Shown: piece after piece, positions 36,782 to 45,750 of the stretch
How positions within the stretch are numbered: the first letter of the stretch is position 1
How the letters are laid out: every line of letters starts with the position of its first letter
Source of the DNA: Sulfuritalea hydrogenivorans sk43H
Lineage (GTDB): Bacteria; Pseudomonadota; Gammaproteobacteria; Burkholderiales; Rhodocyclaceae
Assembly (NCBI RefSeq): GCF_000828635.1
Contig: NZ_AP012547.1
Coordinates: forward strand, 3,410,001-3,474,000
DNA length: 64,000 nt
Direction of reading: 5' to 3'
Translations under genes and position numbers: made by a program
Notes under the pieces: model-generated
Databases searched by the model: none
What the model saw: the letters and a program-made list of their open reading frames with translations, nothing else
Told to the model about the DNA's origin: nothing

Positions 36782-37989
36782 TGGCATCCATCCTGTATGC
36801 GTGGGAATTCGGCGCGGGACTGGGCCACATGGGAGTATTCCTGCCCCTGGCGCGCGAACTGCGGGACGCCGGACACGAGGTCCACTGGATGGTGACGCAA
36901 CCGACGGTGGCAGGCGACCTCCTCGCCAACGAAGGTTTCACCTGGATCGCGGCCCCGACCGTGCAGGAGAGCATCCGGCCGGGCCCGCCCCTCACGTATG
37001 CCGATATCCTGCTGCGCTTCGGCTACGCCGATCCACGCGCCCTGTTCGGCCTGGTCGGAGCCTGGCGCGAAGCCATGCGCCTGACCGGCGCCGAACTGGT
37101 GCTGGCGGACCACGCACCGACGGCAGTGCTCGCGGCGCGTACCCTGGGCCTCCCCGTCATGCTGTTCTCCAATGGCTTCACGGCCCCGCCGCGGCGCAGC
37201 CCCCTGCCCAACATGCGACCATGGAGCCCGGTGCCGGAGCAAACGATCAGCCAACTCGACTTCGCCGCGCTCGCTGCCGTCAATACGGTGCTGGCGCGCC
37301 ACCATTGCGCCCCGATGAAACAACTGGCCGACCTGTTCGACGTCGCCGAGGAAGCGCTGGTGACCTTCCCCGAACTCGACCACTACGCCGACCGCGGGCC
37401 GGCCCGCTACTGGGGCAGCCTGCCCAGCGCGGGCGCCGGCCGGCCGGTCGAATGGCCGACGGGCGAAGGCAAACGCGTGTTCGCCTATCTGCGTCCCGAA
37501 TGCATGCACCACGAAGCGCTGCTGGTCGCATTGCATGCACTTGGCCAGTCGACCGCCATCTATTTCCCCGGCATGAACCCGGCCTTGCAGTCGCGCTTTG
37601 CAGCACCGCACATGCGCTTTCTCGACCATCCCGCCGACATGGAACAGATGACGCGGGAAGCCGACATCGGCATCACCTACTCCAGCCTCGCGACCACCAC
37701 GGCCTTCCTGCTTGCCGGCAAGCCCTTGCTGCTGCTGCCCTGGCATCTCGAACAGTTCATGCTGGCGCGCCGTGTCGAGGAAATGGGCGCAGGACGCCTG
37801 GTCAATCCGGAACAGCCGCCGGGCGATCTGCGCGCCGTGCTCGCCGACCTGATCGATAATCCGGTTTGGCGCGGCAACGCCCGGGCCTTTGCCGCCAAGT
37901 ACGCTGCGTTCGACCAGCAGGCAGTCACCGGCAATCTTGTACGCCGCATTGCTGAAATGCTCGATGACACAACCAGGACAACGCCATGA
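36781..37989 (+). CDS. glycosyltransferase (GT1/GT-B) inserted between ruvC and ruvA
   Basis: The 402-residue protein opens [20 protein letters not shown], the Gly-rich start of GT-B/UDP-glucuronosyltransferase-like enzymes. A C-terminal donor-binding part follows ([58 protein letters not shown]), where the HLEQ/LARR pattern is the usual UGT motif. It overlaps ruvC by one base and ruvA by four (ATGA), so it sits within the ruv operon. No repair function is expected; the reason for this linkage is unknown. The acceptor cannot be inferred. Confidence 0.8.
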   Translation: MASILYAWEFGAGLGHMGVFLPLARELRDAGHEVHWMVTQPTVAGDLLANEGFTWIAAPTVQESIRPGPPLTYADILLRFGYADPRALFGLVGAWREAMRLTGAELVLADHAPTAVLAARTLGLPVMLFSNGFTAPPRRSPLPNMRPWSPVPEQTISQLDFAALAAVNTVLARHHCAPMKQLADLFDVAEEALVTFPELDHYADRGPARYWGSLPSAGAGRPVEWPTGEGKRVFAYLRPECMHHEALLVALHALGQSTAIYFPGMNPALQSRFAAPHMRFLDHPADMEQMTREADIGITYSSLATTTAFLLAGKPLLLLPWHLEQFMLARRVEEMGAGRLVNPEQPPGDLRAVLADLIDNPVWRGNARAFAAKYAAFDQQAVTGNLVRRIAEMLDDTTRTTP

Positions 37990-38582
37990 TCGGTCGCATC
38001 ACCGGAACCCTCATTGAAAAGAATCCGCCCGCCATCACGGTGGATGTGCACGGACTCGGCTACGAAGTCGATGTGCCGATGAGCACTTTCTACAACCTGC
38101 CGGCCAGCGGCGAGAAAGTCTCGCTGCACACGCACCTGATCGTGCGCGAGGACGGCCACTTCCTCTACGGCTTCGCCTCGGAAGCGGAGCGCGCCGCCTT
38201 TCGCCAGTTGCTGAAGATCTCCGGCATCGGCGCGCGCACGGCGCTCGCGGTGCTCTCCGGCATGTCGGTGACGGAACTGGCGCAGGCGGTCACGCTGCAG
38301 GAAGCCGGACGGCTGACCAAGGTGCCGGGCATCGGCAAGAAGACCGCCGAGCGCCTGCTGCTGGAACTGCGCGACCGGCTGCCGAAGACATTGTCGAGCG
38401 GAGGTGCAAGAGTCGGCGCTGGCGACACGGCGACCGATGCCGCCTCCGACATCATGAACGCCCTGCTGGCGCTGGGCTACAACGAACGCGAGGCGCTCGC
38501 GGCCATGAAGGGACTGACTCCCGAGGTTTCCGTCTCCGACGGCATCCGCGCGGCGCTGAAACTGCTGTCTAAGTCGTCGTAG
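37986..38582 (+). CDS. ruvA: Holliday junction branch-migration protein RuvA
   Basis: The 198-residue protein tetramerises on Holliday junctions and loads RuvB. Domain I starts [20 protein letters not shown]; the two helix-hairpin-helix motifs are [19 protein letters not shown] and [19 protein letters not shown]; domain III ([20 protein letters not shown]) contacts RuvB. The linker between domains II and III, about residues 141-149, is encoded by an exact copy of the dispersed repeat and reads ARVGAGDTA. Such a linker tolerates inserts. Confidence 0.97.
   Translation: MIGRITGTLIEKNPPAITVDVHGLGYEVDVPMSTFYNLPASGEKVSLHTHLIVREDGHFLYGFASEAERAAFRQLLKISGIGARTALAVLSGMSVTELAQAVTLQEAGRLTKVPGIGKKTAERLLLELRDRLPKTLSSGGARVGAGDTATDAASDIMNALLALGYNEREALAAMKGLTPEVSVSDGIRAALKLLSKSS
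38408..38431 (-). repeat. dispersed repeat inside ruvA (exact copy)
   Basis: All 24 positions match the consensus. It is read on the coding strand as RVGAGDTA within the flexible linker of RuvA. Confidence 0.85.
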
Positions 38583-38605
38583 GTCGGGTCGGCTAAACTG
38601 TCCGC

Positions 38606-39670
38606 ATGAGCATCCAGACCGACAAATTCGCCGAGCCCTCGCCCGAGCGCCTGATCTCGGCAGGCCGCGAATCGACGCAGGAAGACGCGCTCGAACGCGC
38701 CCTGCGGCCCAAGCAACTGGCCGATTACGTCGGCCAGCAGAAAATCCGCGGCCAGCTCGAAATCTTCATCGAGGCCGCCAAGCGGCGCGCCGAATCGATG
38801 GACCACGTGCTGCTGTTCGGCCCGCCGGGCCTGGGCAAGACCACGCTGGCGCACATCATCGCCCGCGAGATGGGTGTCAACCTGCGCCAGACCTCGGGGC
38901 CGGTGCTGGAGCGCGCCGGCGATCTGGCCGCGATGCTGACCAACCTCGAGCCGAACGATGTCCTGTTCATCGACGAAATCCATCGCCTCTCGCCGGTAGT
39001 CGAGGAAATCCTCTACCCCGCGCTGGAGGATTTCCAGATCGACATCATGATCGGCGAAGGGCCGTCGGCGCGTTCGGTCAAGCTCGACCTGCCGCCCTTC
39101 ACCCTGATCGGCGCCACCACCCGCGCCGGCATGCTGACCAACCCGCTGCGCGACCGCTTCGGCATCGTCGCCCGGCTGGAGTTCTACACGCCGGAAGAAC
39201 TCGCCCTCATCGTGCGCCGCTCGGCCCACCTGCTCAACTGCGACATCGTCGAAGAAGGCGCGGTCGAGATCGCCAAGCGCAGCCGCGGCACGCCGCGCAT
39301 CTCCAACCGCCTGCTGCGCCGCGTGCGCGATTTCGCCGAGGTCAAGGCCGATGGCACCATCACGCGCGCCGTGGCCGACGCAGCACTGACCATGCTCGAC
39401 GTCGACCACCTCGGCCTCGACGTCATGGACCGCAAGCTGCTCGGTGCCATGCTGGAGAAATTCGGCGGCGGCCCGGTCGGCGTGGACAACCTCGCCGCCG
39501 CCATCGGCGAGGCGCGCGACACCATCGAGGACGTGCTGGAGCCCTACCTGATCCAGCAGGGCTACCTGCAGCGCACGCCGCGCGGACGGGTGGCGACGGC
39601 CAGCATCTGGCGGCATTTCGGGCTGACGTCGCCGAACACCAATCCGAATGGCGCCCTCTGGGAGCCCTGA
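38606..39670 (+). CDS. ruvB: Holliday junction helicase motor RuvB
   Basis: The 354-residue AAA+ ATPase drives branch migration with RuvA. Seen are [20 protein letters not shown], Walker [13 protein letters not shown], Walker [12 protein letters not shown], sensor-1 and the Arg finger segment [18 protein letters not shown], and the C-terminal winged helix ([26 protein letters not shown]). Length is normal. It ends the ruv unit; a glycan-synthesis gene starts one base later at a GTG. Confidence 0.98.
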   Translation: MSIQTDKFAEPSPERLISAGRESTQEDALERALRPKQLADYVGQQKIRGQLEIFIEAAKRRAESMDHVLLFGPPGLGKTTLAHIIAREMGVNLRQTSGPVLERAGDLAAMLTNLEPNDVLFIDEIHRLSPVVEEILYPALEDFQIDIMIGEGPSARSVKLDLPPFTLIGATTRAGMLTNPLRDRFGIVARLEFYTPEELALIVRRSAHLLNCDIVEEGAVEIAKRSRGTPRISNRLLRRVRDFAEVKADGTITRAVADAALTMLDVDHLGLDVMDRKLLGAMLEKFGGGPVGVDNLAAAIGEARDTIEDVLEPYLIQQGYLQRTPRGRVATASIWRHFGLTSPNTNPNGALWEP

Positions 39671-39671
39671 G

Positions 39672-41183
39672 GTGAAACCGTCAGGCACCGCCGACGCTGC
39701 TCCCGCGATCTGCTTCATCGTCACCTGCAAAGGGCGTCTGCATCACCTGCGGCAGACGCTTCCGACACTCGTGACACAGGCCGGGGCCGAGTGTGTCGTA
39801 GTGGACTATGACTGCCCCGACCATGCCTATCTCTGGGTGAGCGAGCACTTCCCGAATGTGCGGATAGCTCGCGTTCTTGACGCACCGACGTTCAACCTGT
39901 CGCGGGCGAGGAACATTGGTGCCATGGTGGCCAAGGCACCCTGGCTCTGCTTTATCGATGCCGACATCGCGCTCGCAGGCGATTTTTCCGTCCGCGTCAT
40001 CCCGATGCTGCTCGCTGACCACTTTTATCGTCCGCAGCCGATGCCCTGGGATGCCTGTGGAACAGTGATCTGTCCGCGCGACCGTTTCATGGCGGTCGAG
40101 GGCTACGACGAAGCGATCGAGGGCTGGGGCGGGGAGGACGATGATCTGTATCGTCGACTGATGTTGGCCGGTTGCCCGTCAGGCGCATTCCCCGGTGAAC
40201 TGCTGGCGACGCTGACCCATCACGACAGCGAGCGAGTCGAGCACTATGCAATCAAGAACCGCTGGCTCAATCAGCGCGTCAATTTTCTCTACCTGCACAT
40301 CAAGTACGACCTCGAACGCCAAGTCGGGCCGCAAGCTCTGACTCTCGCCGCGCGCCGCAACATTCACGCCGAAGTGGCGCGCACGCTGCTCGCGGATGCC
40401 GAGCGTGGCGCGACGAGTTCGCGCATCGAGGTCAACATCCCCGATCGGATCGAAGTGCCGCTCGACCCCCGCTGGCGGCTCAAGCGCCAATGGGTCTACA
40501 CGATCGAAAGCAACGCCGAGGCAGCGGCGCCGATACCACCGCTCGCGCCAGACTTGACCGCCTCCGCCTTCCCGGCCTCGGCGTACCTGGCTGCCCATGC
40601 CGTGGCCAAGCTGCACCTCGGCTGTGGCACGCGCGTGCTCGATGGATGGCTGAACGTCGACATTGAACCTTGCTCACCACAAGTGCTGCGCCTGGACGCG
40701 ACGCAGCCATTTCCATTCGCCGATGCCTCCTTCGACTATCTGTTCAGCGAACACATGATTGAGCATCTGAGCTATCCGCAAGGGCTGCAAATGCTCACCG
40801 AATGCCGGCGCGTGCTCAAGCCCGGCGGCGTGTTGCGCATTGCCACGCCCGACCTGGCCTTTCTTGTCGCCCTCTACGGTACCGGGAAATCAGCACTGCA
40901 GAATGCATACCTTGAATGGGCGCGCGCGCGTTTCATCGCCTGGGCACCGGAAGCCAGCGATACCTTTGTCATCAACAACTTCGTCCGCGACTGGGGGCAC
41001 CAGTTCGTTTACGACGCCAAGACGCTGCATCGTGCCTTGCACGATGCCGGTTTCACCGCCCCCGTCGCCTGTGAAATCAATACCAGCAGCCACGATGCAC
41101 TGTGCGGGCTGGAGCATCTGGAGCGCATGCCCGAGGGCTTTCTCCGCCTGGAGACAATGATCTTCGAGGCCGCCAGAGGCTGA
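39672..41183 (+). CDS. fused family-2 glycosyltransferase and SAM methyltransferase
   Basis: The product is about 503 residues from the GTG at 39672, one base after the ruvB stop; an in-frame ATG at 39648 would overlap ruvB by 23 bases. Residues 15-220 are GT2-like (CFIVTCKGRLHHLRQTLPTL, a DADIALAGDF metal motif, and WGGEDDDLYRRLMLAG, as in galactosyl/GalNAc transferases). From about residue 310 a class I methyltransferase follows (KLHLGCGTRVLDGWLNVDIE, FDYLFSEHMIEHL, RRVLKPGGVLRIATPD). It would add and methylate sugars of a surface glycan. It is the first of three genes inserted between ruvB and ybgC. Confidence 0.85.
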   Translation: MKPSGTADAAPAICFIVTCKGRLHHLRQTLPTLVTQAGAECVVVDYDCPDHAYLWVSEHFPNVRIARVLDAPTFNLSRARNIGAMVAKAPWLCFIDADIALAGDFSVRVIPMLLADHFYRPQPMPWDACGTVICPRDRFMAVEGYDEAIEGWGGEDDDLYRRLMLAGCPSGAFPGELLATLTHHDSERVEHYAIKNRWLNQRVNFLYLHIKYDLERQVGPQALTLAARRNIHAEVARTLLADAERGATSSRIEVNIPDRIEVPLDPRWRLKRQWVYTIESNAEAAAPIPPLAPDLTASAFPASAYLAAHAVAKLHLGCGTRVLDGWLNVDIEPCSPQVLRLDATQPFPFADASFDYLFSEHMIEHLSYPQGLQMLTECRRVLKPGGVLRIATPDLAFLVALYGTGKSALQNAYLEWARARFIAWAPEASDTFVINNFVRDWGHQFVYDAKTLHRALHDAGFTAPVACEINTSSHDALCGLEHLERMPEGFLRLETMIFEAARG

Positions 41184-41192
41184 CGCGCGCGC

Positions 41193-41900
41193 ATGTTCTC
41201 CTCGACGCTGAACAAGCTGGCAAACCATCATGGCTCCGACAAGGGCAGCACGGTGGCCGACCGGCATCGCTATGCGCAGTTATACGATGTGCTGTTTCAC
41301 AATGAGCGCGACAGCGCCCGCAAGGTCGTAGAACTCGGACTGGCGCGAGGCGGCCCGGAGGCGCCGATAGGCGGCGCGGTAGAGCGGCATTGCGGCTCGC
41401 CCAGCGTGGCGATGTGGATCGAGTACTTTCCAAAGGCAGCGATCTACGGCTTCGACATCACCGACTTTGCCCACCTTGAAAAACATTTCGAGCGCTTCCG
41501 CTTCCTCCGCGGCGACTGTGGAAATCCTGTCGATCTTGCGCGCCTTGCGGCGCTGACGGGCAATGACGTCGATATCATCATCGACGATGCCTCCCATGCT
41601 TCGTTTCACCAGCAGCTGGCACTGCGCGAGCTGTTCGGCTCCCTGCGCAGCGGTGGCCTCTACGTGATCGAGGATCTACACTGGCAACCGCCGCACATCG
41701 AATCGCGGTTGCCTCCGACACCCAAAACCATGGACTGGCTGGCGGCATTTCGCGAAGGCACCGGCCTGCTGTCGAGCGTATGGACCAAAGAGGCGATACA
41801 TGCGCTGTTCGGCACCGTGGCCTCGGCCGTCGTCCTCACCGACCTCCAAGTCCCGGGAAGCCGGTATCGCAACGCCTTGGCGCTGCTGCGCAAGGCCTGA
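41193..41900 (+). CDS. class I SAM methyltransferase (CmcI/MycE-like O-methyltransferase)
   Basis: The 235-residue protein has KVVELGLARGG as its SAM-binding glycine loop (about residues 48-58), then AAIYGFDITDF, DVDIIIDDASHAS (about 128-140) and GGLYVIEDLHWQPP, the layout of sugar O-methyltransferases related to CmcI and MycE, with Asp residues that could bind Mg. It lies 9 bases from the GT2-methyltransferase gene, so a role in glycan methylation is likely. Confidence 0.8.
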   Translation: MFSSTLNKLANHHGSDKGSTVADRHRYAQLYDVLFHNERDSARKVVELGLARGGPEAPIGGAVERHCGSPSVAMWIEYFPKAAIYGFDITDFAHLEKHFERFRFLRGDCGNPVDLARLAALTGNDVDIIIDDASHASFHQQLALRELFGSLRSGGLYVIEDLHWQPPHIESRLPPTPKTMDWLAAFREGTGLLSSVWTKEAIHALFGTVASAVVLTDLQVPGSRYRNALALLRKA

Positions 41901-41908
41901 TCCAGACC

Positions 41909-43369
41909 ATGCAGAGTTTCGACGTTTTTGACACCCTGATCGCGCGCAAGTGCATCTGGCCGCAGACAATCTTCTCCCTGGTCGAACAGCGTATCGGATC
42001 GCCAGGCTTCGCTTCCCTGCGCATGAAGGCCGAAGCCGGACTGCAGGGCACGGAACACACCCTCGACGATATCTATCGCCGCATGGTCTCCGATTGCGGC
42101 GTTGGCCGCGAACTGGCTGACCATGCGCGCTCCGTGGAACTGGCTGCCGAGATGGAGAACGTCATCCCGATCGCGGCCCAGCTGCAGCTCGTGCGCGACG
42201 GCGACCTCTTGATCAGCGACACTCCGCTACCGACGGAGTTCCTGGCAATGCTGCTGGAACGAGCCGGCCTGCGCCGCACGGTGTCGATCTGGCGCAGCGC
42301 CAGAGGTAAATCCGGCGGCGAGACCTGGCGCACGCTCGCCGCCACCGGCCTCGAATTCACGCACCATGGCGACAATCCACACAGCGACGGCGCCGCGCCG
42401 CGCCAACACGGCATTCGCGCCGAAGTCATCGCCATGGCGGCCCCGACCGAGGTCGAACAATTCCTCTTGCAACGCGGGTGGACCGGCACGGCGCTCATCG
42501 CGCGGGCGCTGCGCCTGGGAATCGCGGAGCGCGACGAGACCGCCGCCAACCTGTGTCAACTCCAGGCCGGCATCAACGTGCCGATCCTGCTCATCGCCTC
42601 GATGCAGCTCGTGCAGCTCGCCACATCGGCCAAATCCGCCGCTGATCGCCTGCTGTTTTCGAGCCGCGACTGCCACGCCTGGTTGCGACTGTTCCGCAGC
42701 CTGAGCCGCGCCACGAACACTGGCGGCTCCCTGGGTTGTGAGTATTTCTATACCAGCCGGGTCGCGCGCTTGTCAGGCTCGCCGGCCTATCTGCGCTATT
42801 TCGGGGCAATCGCCAGCCCGCGCAGCGTGGTAGTGGACCTCTGCGGCACCGGTGTCTCGCTCGCCGGCCTGTATGCGCGAGCTGGAGTCGTGCCGCAGAC
42901 ATTCCTGCTGCATCGAATAACCATGGACTCCGCCCACGACTCCTATCGGCAACGCTTTGGCGGCGGCGATCTGACCCTGCACCGCCTGCTCGACAGTGGC
43001 CAGGGGCTTGGCAACGTCTCCATGGAGATTCTCAATCTGGTCAATCACGGCATGGTTACCGACGTCGTCGATGCTGGTGGAGCACGCTTCATACCGCGCT
43101 GCGGCGACAGCAATTTCAGCCTTGAACAGGCGCACTGGATCGACCGCATGTCCGAGGTCATCGACCGGGCTTGCATGTTGATCGAAGACCCCCTCCTGGC
43201 GCAGCAGTTGCGAATGCAGGATCTTCATCTCGGCTCACCGCAGGCGCAGCAAACACTTGCCCCCTTGTGGCAGATCGCCGATCGCGCGGAACTCCTCACC
43301 CGCTGCTTCGGATCGACATGCTTCGAGGAGAACCGCCGGGTCATGGCCGGTCTCGGCTGCGGCAGCTAG
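41909..43369 (+). CDS. HAD-superfamily protein, COG5610-like
   Basis: The 486-residue protein starts SFDVFDTLIARKCIWPQTIF, the HAD motif I (DxFDTL) form typical of COG5610 predicted hydrolases found in glycan biosynthesis clusters, often beside glycosyltransferases. A second motif (LLISDTPLPTEFLAMLLE, about 98-115) matches motif II; FSSRDCHAWLRLF appears later. The ATG at 41909 was chosen because the motif begins directly after it; the upstream open frame overlaps the methyltransferase gene. The substrate is unknown. Confidence 0.75.
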   Translation: MQSFDVFDTLIARKCIWPQTIFSLVEQRIGSPGFASLRMKAEAGLQGTEHTLDDIYRRMVSDCGVGRELADHARSVELAAEMENVIPIAAQLQLVRDGDLLISDTPLPTEFLAMLLERAGLRRTVSIWRSARGKSGGETWRTLAATGLEFTHHGDNPHSDGAAPRQHGIRAEVIAMAAPTEVEQFLLQRGWTGTALIARALRLGIAERDETAANLCQLQAGINVPILLIASMQLVQLATSAKSAADRLLFSSRDCHAWLRLFRSLSRATNTGGSLGCEYFYTSRVARLSGSPAYLRYFGAIASPRSVVVDLCGTGVSLAGLYARAGVVPQTFLLHRITMDSAHDSYRQRFGGGDLTLHRLLDSGQGLGNVSMEILNLVNHGMVTDVVDAGGARFIPRCGDSNFSLEQAHWIDRMSEVIDRACMLIEDPLLAQQLRMQDLHLGSPQAQQTLAPLWQIADRAELLTRCFGSTCFEENRRVMAGLGCGS

Positions 43370-43412
43370 GCAGGCCTGCAGAGCTGGCAGGCAAAGCCGG
43401 TAGAATCTTCCC

Positions 43413-43823
43413 ATGAGGTTTACCATGCAAGTCCGCGTCTACTACGAAGACACCGATGCCGCCGGCATTGTCTACTACGCGAACTACCTGCGTTTCATCG
43501 AGCGCGGACGCACCGAATTGCTGCGGACGCTGGGCCACGACCAGAATGCGCTCATGAAGGAAGGCATCGCCTTCGCGGTACGCTCGGCCAGCGTCGAATT
43601 CCTCAAGCCGGCGCGGCTCGACGACCTGCTCACGGTTGAAACCGACATTGCCTCCCTCGGGCGGGCGCAGGCGACCTTCGCCCAGCGCGTGCTGCGCGGA
43701 CATGAACTCCTGCTTGATGCGAAAATACGCGTCGCCTGCATCGACCCGACAAGCGGCAGGCCGCGAGCCATGCCGCGCCCAATGCACGATCAACTGGCTG
43801 CCCTGACGAAAGTTTCCCAATGA
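43413..43823 (+). CDS. ybgC: acyl-CoA thioesterase YbgC
   Basis: The 136-residue hotdog-fold enzyme starts MRFTMQVRVYYEDTDAAGIV and has the YYANYLRFIERGRTE signature, Asp in DTDAAG being catalytic. It hydrolyses short acyl-CoA or acyl-ACP and heads the tol-pal operon, as in E. coli. TAGAAT at 43401-43406 could be its -10. It overlaps tolQ by 4 bases. Confidence 0.95.
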   Translation: MRFTMQVRVYYEDTDAAGIVYYANYLRFIERGRTELLRTLGHDQNALMKEGIAFAVRSASVEFLKPARLDDLLTVETDIASLGRAQATFAQRVLRGHELLLDAKIRVACIDPTSGRPRAMPRPMHDQLAALTKVSQ

Positions 43824-44497
43824 ACATCACGCAAGACCTTTCCATCATCGAACTCATCATCCACGCCAGCCTGGTGGTCAAGCTGGTGATGGCGCTGCTG
43901 ACGCTGGTGTCGCTGACTTCCTGGTACTGGATTTTCCGCAAGGCCTTCGCCATCCGCGACGCGCGGACCAGGACCGACAAGTTCGAGCGTGATTTCTGGA
44001 GCGGCGGCGACCTCAACGCGCTCTACCAGAGCGCCGTCAATGACCGCCACCACAGCGGCGCGCTGGAGCGCATCTTCGAAGCCGGTTACCGCGAATTCAC
44101 CAAGCTGCGCGGACAAAAGACGATCGATCCCACTGCCGTGGTCGACGGCGCGCGGCGCGGGATGCGCGCCACCTACCAGCGCGAGATCGACGACCTCGAA
44201 GCGCACCTGGCCTTCCTCGCCTCGGTCGGCTCCGTCTCGCCCTACGTCGGCCTGTTCGGCACGGTGTGGGGCATCATGCATGCCTTCCGCGGCCTGGCCA
44301 ACATGAGCACGGCGACGCTGTCCGCCGTCGCGCCCGGCATTGCCGAAGCGCTGGTCGCCACCGCGATCGGCCTCTTCGCCGCGATCCCGGCGGTGATCGC
44401 CTACAACCGCTTCGCCCATGACGTGGATCGCCTCGCGGTGCGCTTCGAGAGCTTCATGGAAGAGTTTTCCAACATCCTGCAGCGGCAGATGCGATGA
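43820..44497 (+). CDS. tolQ: Tol-Pal motor protein TolQ
   Basis: The 225-residue inner-membrane protein has helices at about 17-40, 130-155 and 165-190, with GSVSPYVGLFGTVWGIMHAF and TALVATAIGLFAAIPAVIAY-type MotA/TolQ/ExbB signatures. With TolR it uses proton motive force to move TolA during division. It starts in a 4-base overlap with ybgC and its stop overlaps tolR by 4 bases. Confidence 0.97.
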   Translation: MNITQDLSIIELIIHASLVVKLVMALLTLVSLTSWYWIFRKAFAIRDARTRTDKFERDFWSGGDLNALYQSAVNDRHHSGALERIFEAGYREFTKLRGQKTIDPTAVVDGARRGMRATYQREIDDLEAHLAFLASVGSVSPYVGLFGTVWGIMHAFRGLANMSTATLSAVAPGIAEALVATAIGLFAAIPAVIAYNRFAHDVDRLAVRFESFMEEFSNILQRQMR

Positions 44498-44907
44498 GGC
44501 AGCGCCGGCTCATGAATGAAATCAACGTCGTGCCCTACATCGACGTGATGCTGGTGCTGCTTGTCATCTTCATGGTCACCGCGCCGATGATCCAGACCGG
44601 CAGCGTCGATCTGCCGAGCGTCGGCAAGAGCACGCAACCCCCGGTCGCGCCGCTGGAAGTCATCATCAAGGCCGATGCCTCGCTGGCCCTGCGCGACCGG
44701 TCCACGGGCGGCCCGGAGCAGGTTGTGACCCGCGCCGACCTGGCCGGCCGGATCAAGCAAGCCCAGGCCGCCAATCCCCAGCAGGCGGTGCTGATCGCCG
44801 GCGATCGCAGCGTCAAGTACGAAGCGGTACTGGGCGTCATGGACGAATTGCAGCGCCAGCAGGTGGCGAAGATCGGCCTTCTGGTGCAACCGATGGCGGC
44901 AAAATAG
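44494..44907 (+). CDS. tolR: Tol-Pal protein TolR
   Basis: The 137-residue protein has one membrane helix near its start (YIDVMLVLLVIFMVTAPM) whose Asp carries protons, followed by an ExbD/TolR periplasmic domain. Its short N-terminus (RQRRLMNEINVVP) is normal. It is translationally coupled to tolQ, and tolA starts directly after its stop. Confidence 0.97.
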   Translation: MRQRRLMNEINVVPYIDVMLVLLVIFMVTAPMIQTGSVDLPSVGKSTQPPVAPLEVIIKADASLALRDRSTGGPEQVVTRADLAGRIKQAQAANPQQAVLIAGDRSVKYEAVLGVMDELQRQQVAKIGLLVQPMAAK

Positions 44908-45648
44908 ATGGGCAACGAATCGCCGATCCTGCCGCCCGCCAACAAGGCCGGCCAGCGCGCTTCCATCGCACTGGCCATCGCGGTGCATCTGCTGCTGGCC
45001 GGCTTCCTGTTCTATGGCGTGCGCTGGCAGACCAAGGCCACCGACGTGGTCGAAGTGGAACTGGTGCGCGCGACTGCCGAGCCTGCCGCCCCCCCGCCGG
45101 TCGCCGTACCGCCAGCGCCGACTGTTGTCGAGCCACCTCCGGCACCGAAGGTGGAACCCGCGCCGCCGCCGCCCAAGCCCGACATCGCCATCAAGGACAA
45201 GGAAAAACCCAAGCCGCCGCCAAAAGTGGAGCCGCCCCGACCGCGCGTCGATCCATTCCAGGAGCAGCTCAAACGCGAGGCCGAACAGCTGACCCAGCGC
45301 AAACAGGCCGACAGCGCGGCGCAGGAGCTCTCGCAGATGAAGGCGGCGCAGGCTGCCGCCTCGCGCAACAAGGCGATTGCCGACTATCTCGGCCGCATCC
45401 GCGGCAAGATTCGCGGCAACATCGTCCTGCCGCCGGAAATCAAGGGGAATCCGGAGGCGCTGTTCGATATCACGCAGTTGCCGAGCGGCGAAGTCATCGC
45501 CGTGCGCCTCAAGCGCTCGTCCGGCAATGCCGCGCTCGACACCGCCATCGAGCGAGCCATCCTCAAATCCAGCCCGCTGCCGCAACCGCCGCAGGCCGAG
45601 TTGTTCTCGCGCCTGATCGAGCTGCGCTATCGACCGCTGGATGATTGA
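44908..45648 (+). CDS. tolA: Tol-Pal protein TolA
   Basis: The 246-residue protein has an N-terminal membrane helix (ASIALAIAVHLLLAGFLFYG), a Pro/Lys-rich then charged linker (PPPAPKVEPAPPPPKP; QEQLKREAEQLTQRKQ), and a TonB_C/TolA-like C-terminal domain (GRIRGKIRGNIVLPPEIKGN). It links the TolQR motor to TolB and Pal. The linker includes [10 protein letters not shown], encoded by a sequence close to the dispersed repeat (45103-45126). Confidence 0.95.
   Translation: MGNESPILPPANKAGQRASIALAIAVHLLLAGFLFYGVRWQTKATDVVEVELVRATAEPAAPPPVAVPPAPTVVEPPPAPKVEPAPPPPKPDIAIKDKEKPKPPPKVEPPRPRVDPFQEQLKREAEQLTQRKQADSAAQELSQMKAAQAAASRNKAIADYLGRIRGKIRGNIVLPPEIKGNPEALFDITQLPSGEVIAVRLKRSSGNAALDTAIERAILKSSPLPQPPQAELFSRLIELRYRPLDD
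45103..45126 (+). repeat. dispersed repeat-like segment inside tolA
   Basis: About 21 of 24 bases match, read as AVPPAPTV in the proline-rich linker. The Pro-rich context makes chance resemblance possible. Confidence 0.45.
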
Positions 45649-45712
45649 CGCCAGTTGGCGAAGCGTGTCGGGCAAGCGACGGATCTCGAGGCATATTCCG
45701 GCCTATTCCGGG

Positions 45713-45742
45713 TTCAAGGCAGCCGGGGCCGAGGCGTTATAA
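45713..45742 (+). promoter_or_regulatory. possible internal promoter before tolB
   Basis: TTCAAG (45713-45718) and TATAAT (45737-45742) are 18 bases apart, but the start codon of tolB lies only 8 bases after the -10, so the transcript would be leaderless. Weak support. Confidence 0.3.
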
Positions 45743-45750
45743 TCGGCGCG

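Noticed and set aside
45655-45750. Longer N-terminus for TolB
   Set aside because: The extra 32 residues precede a standard signal peptide and would block export; start at 45751 is preferred.
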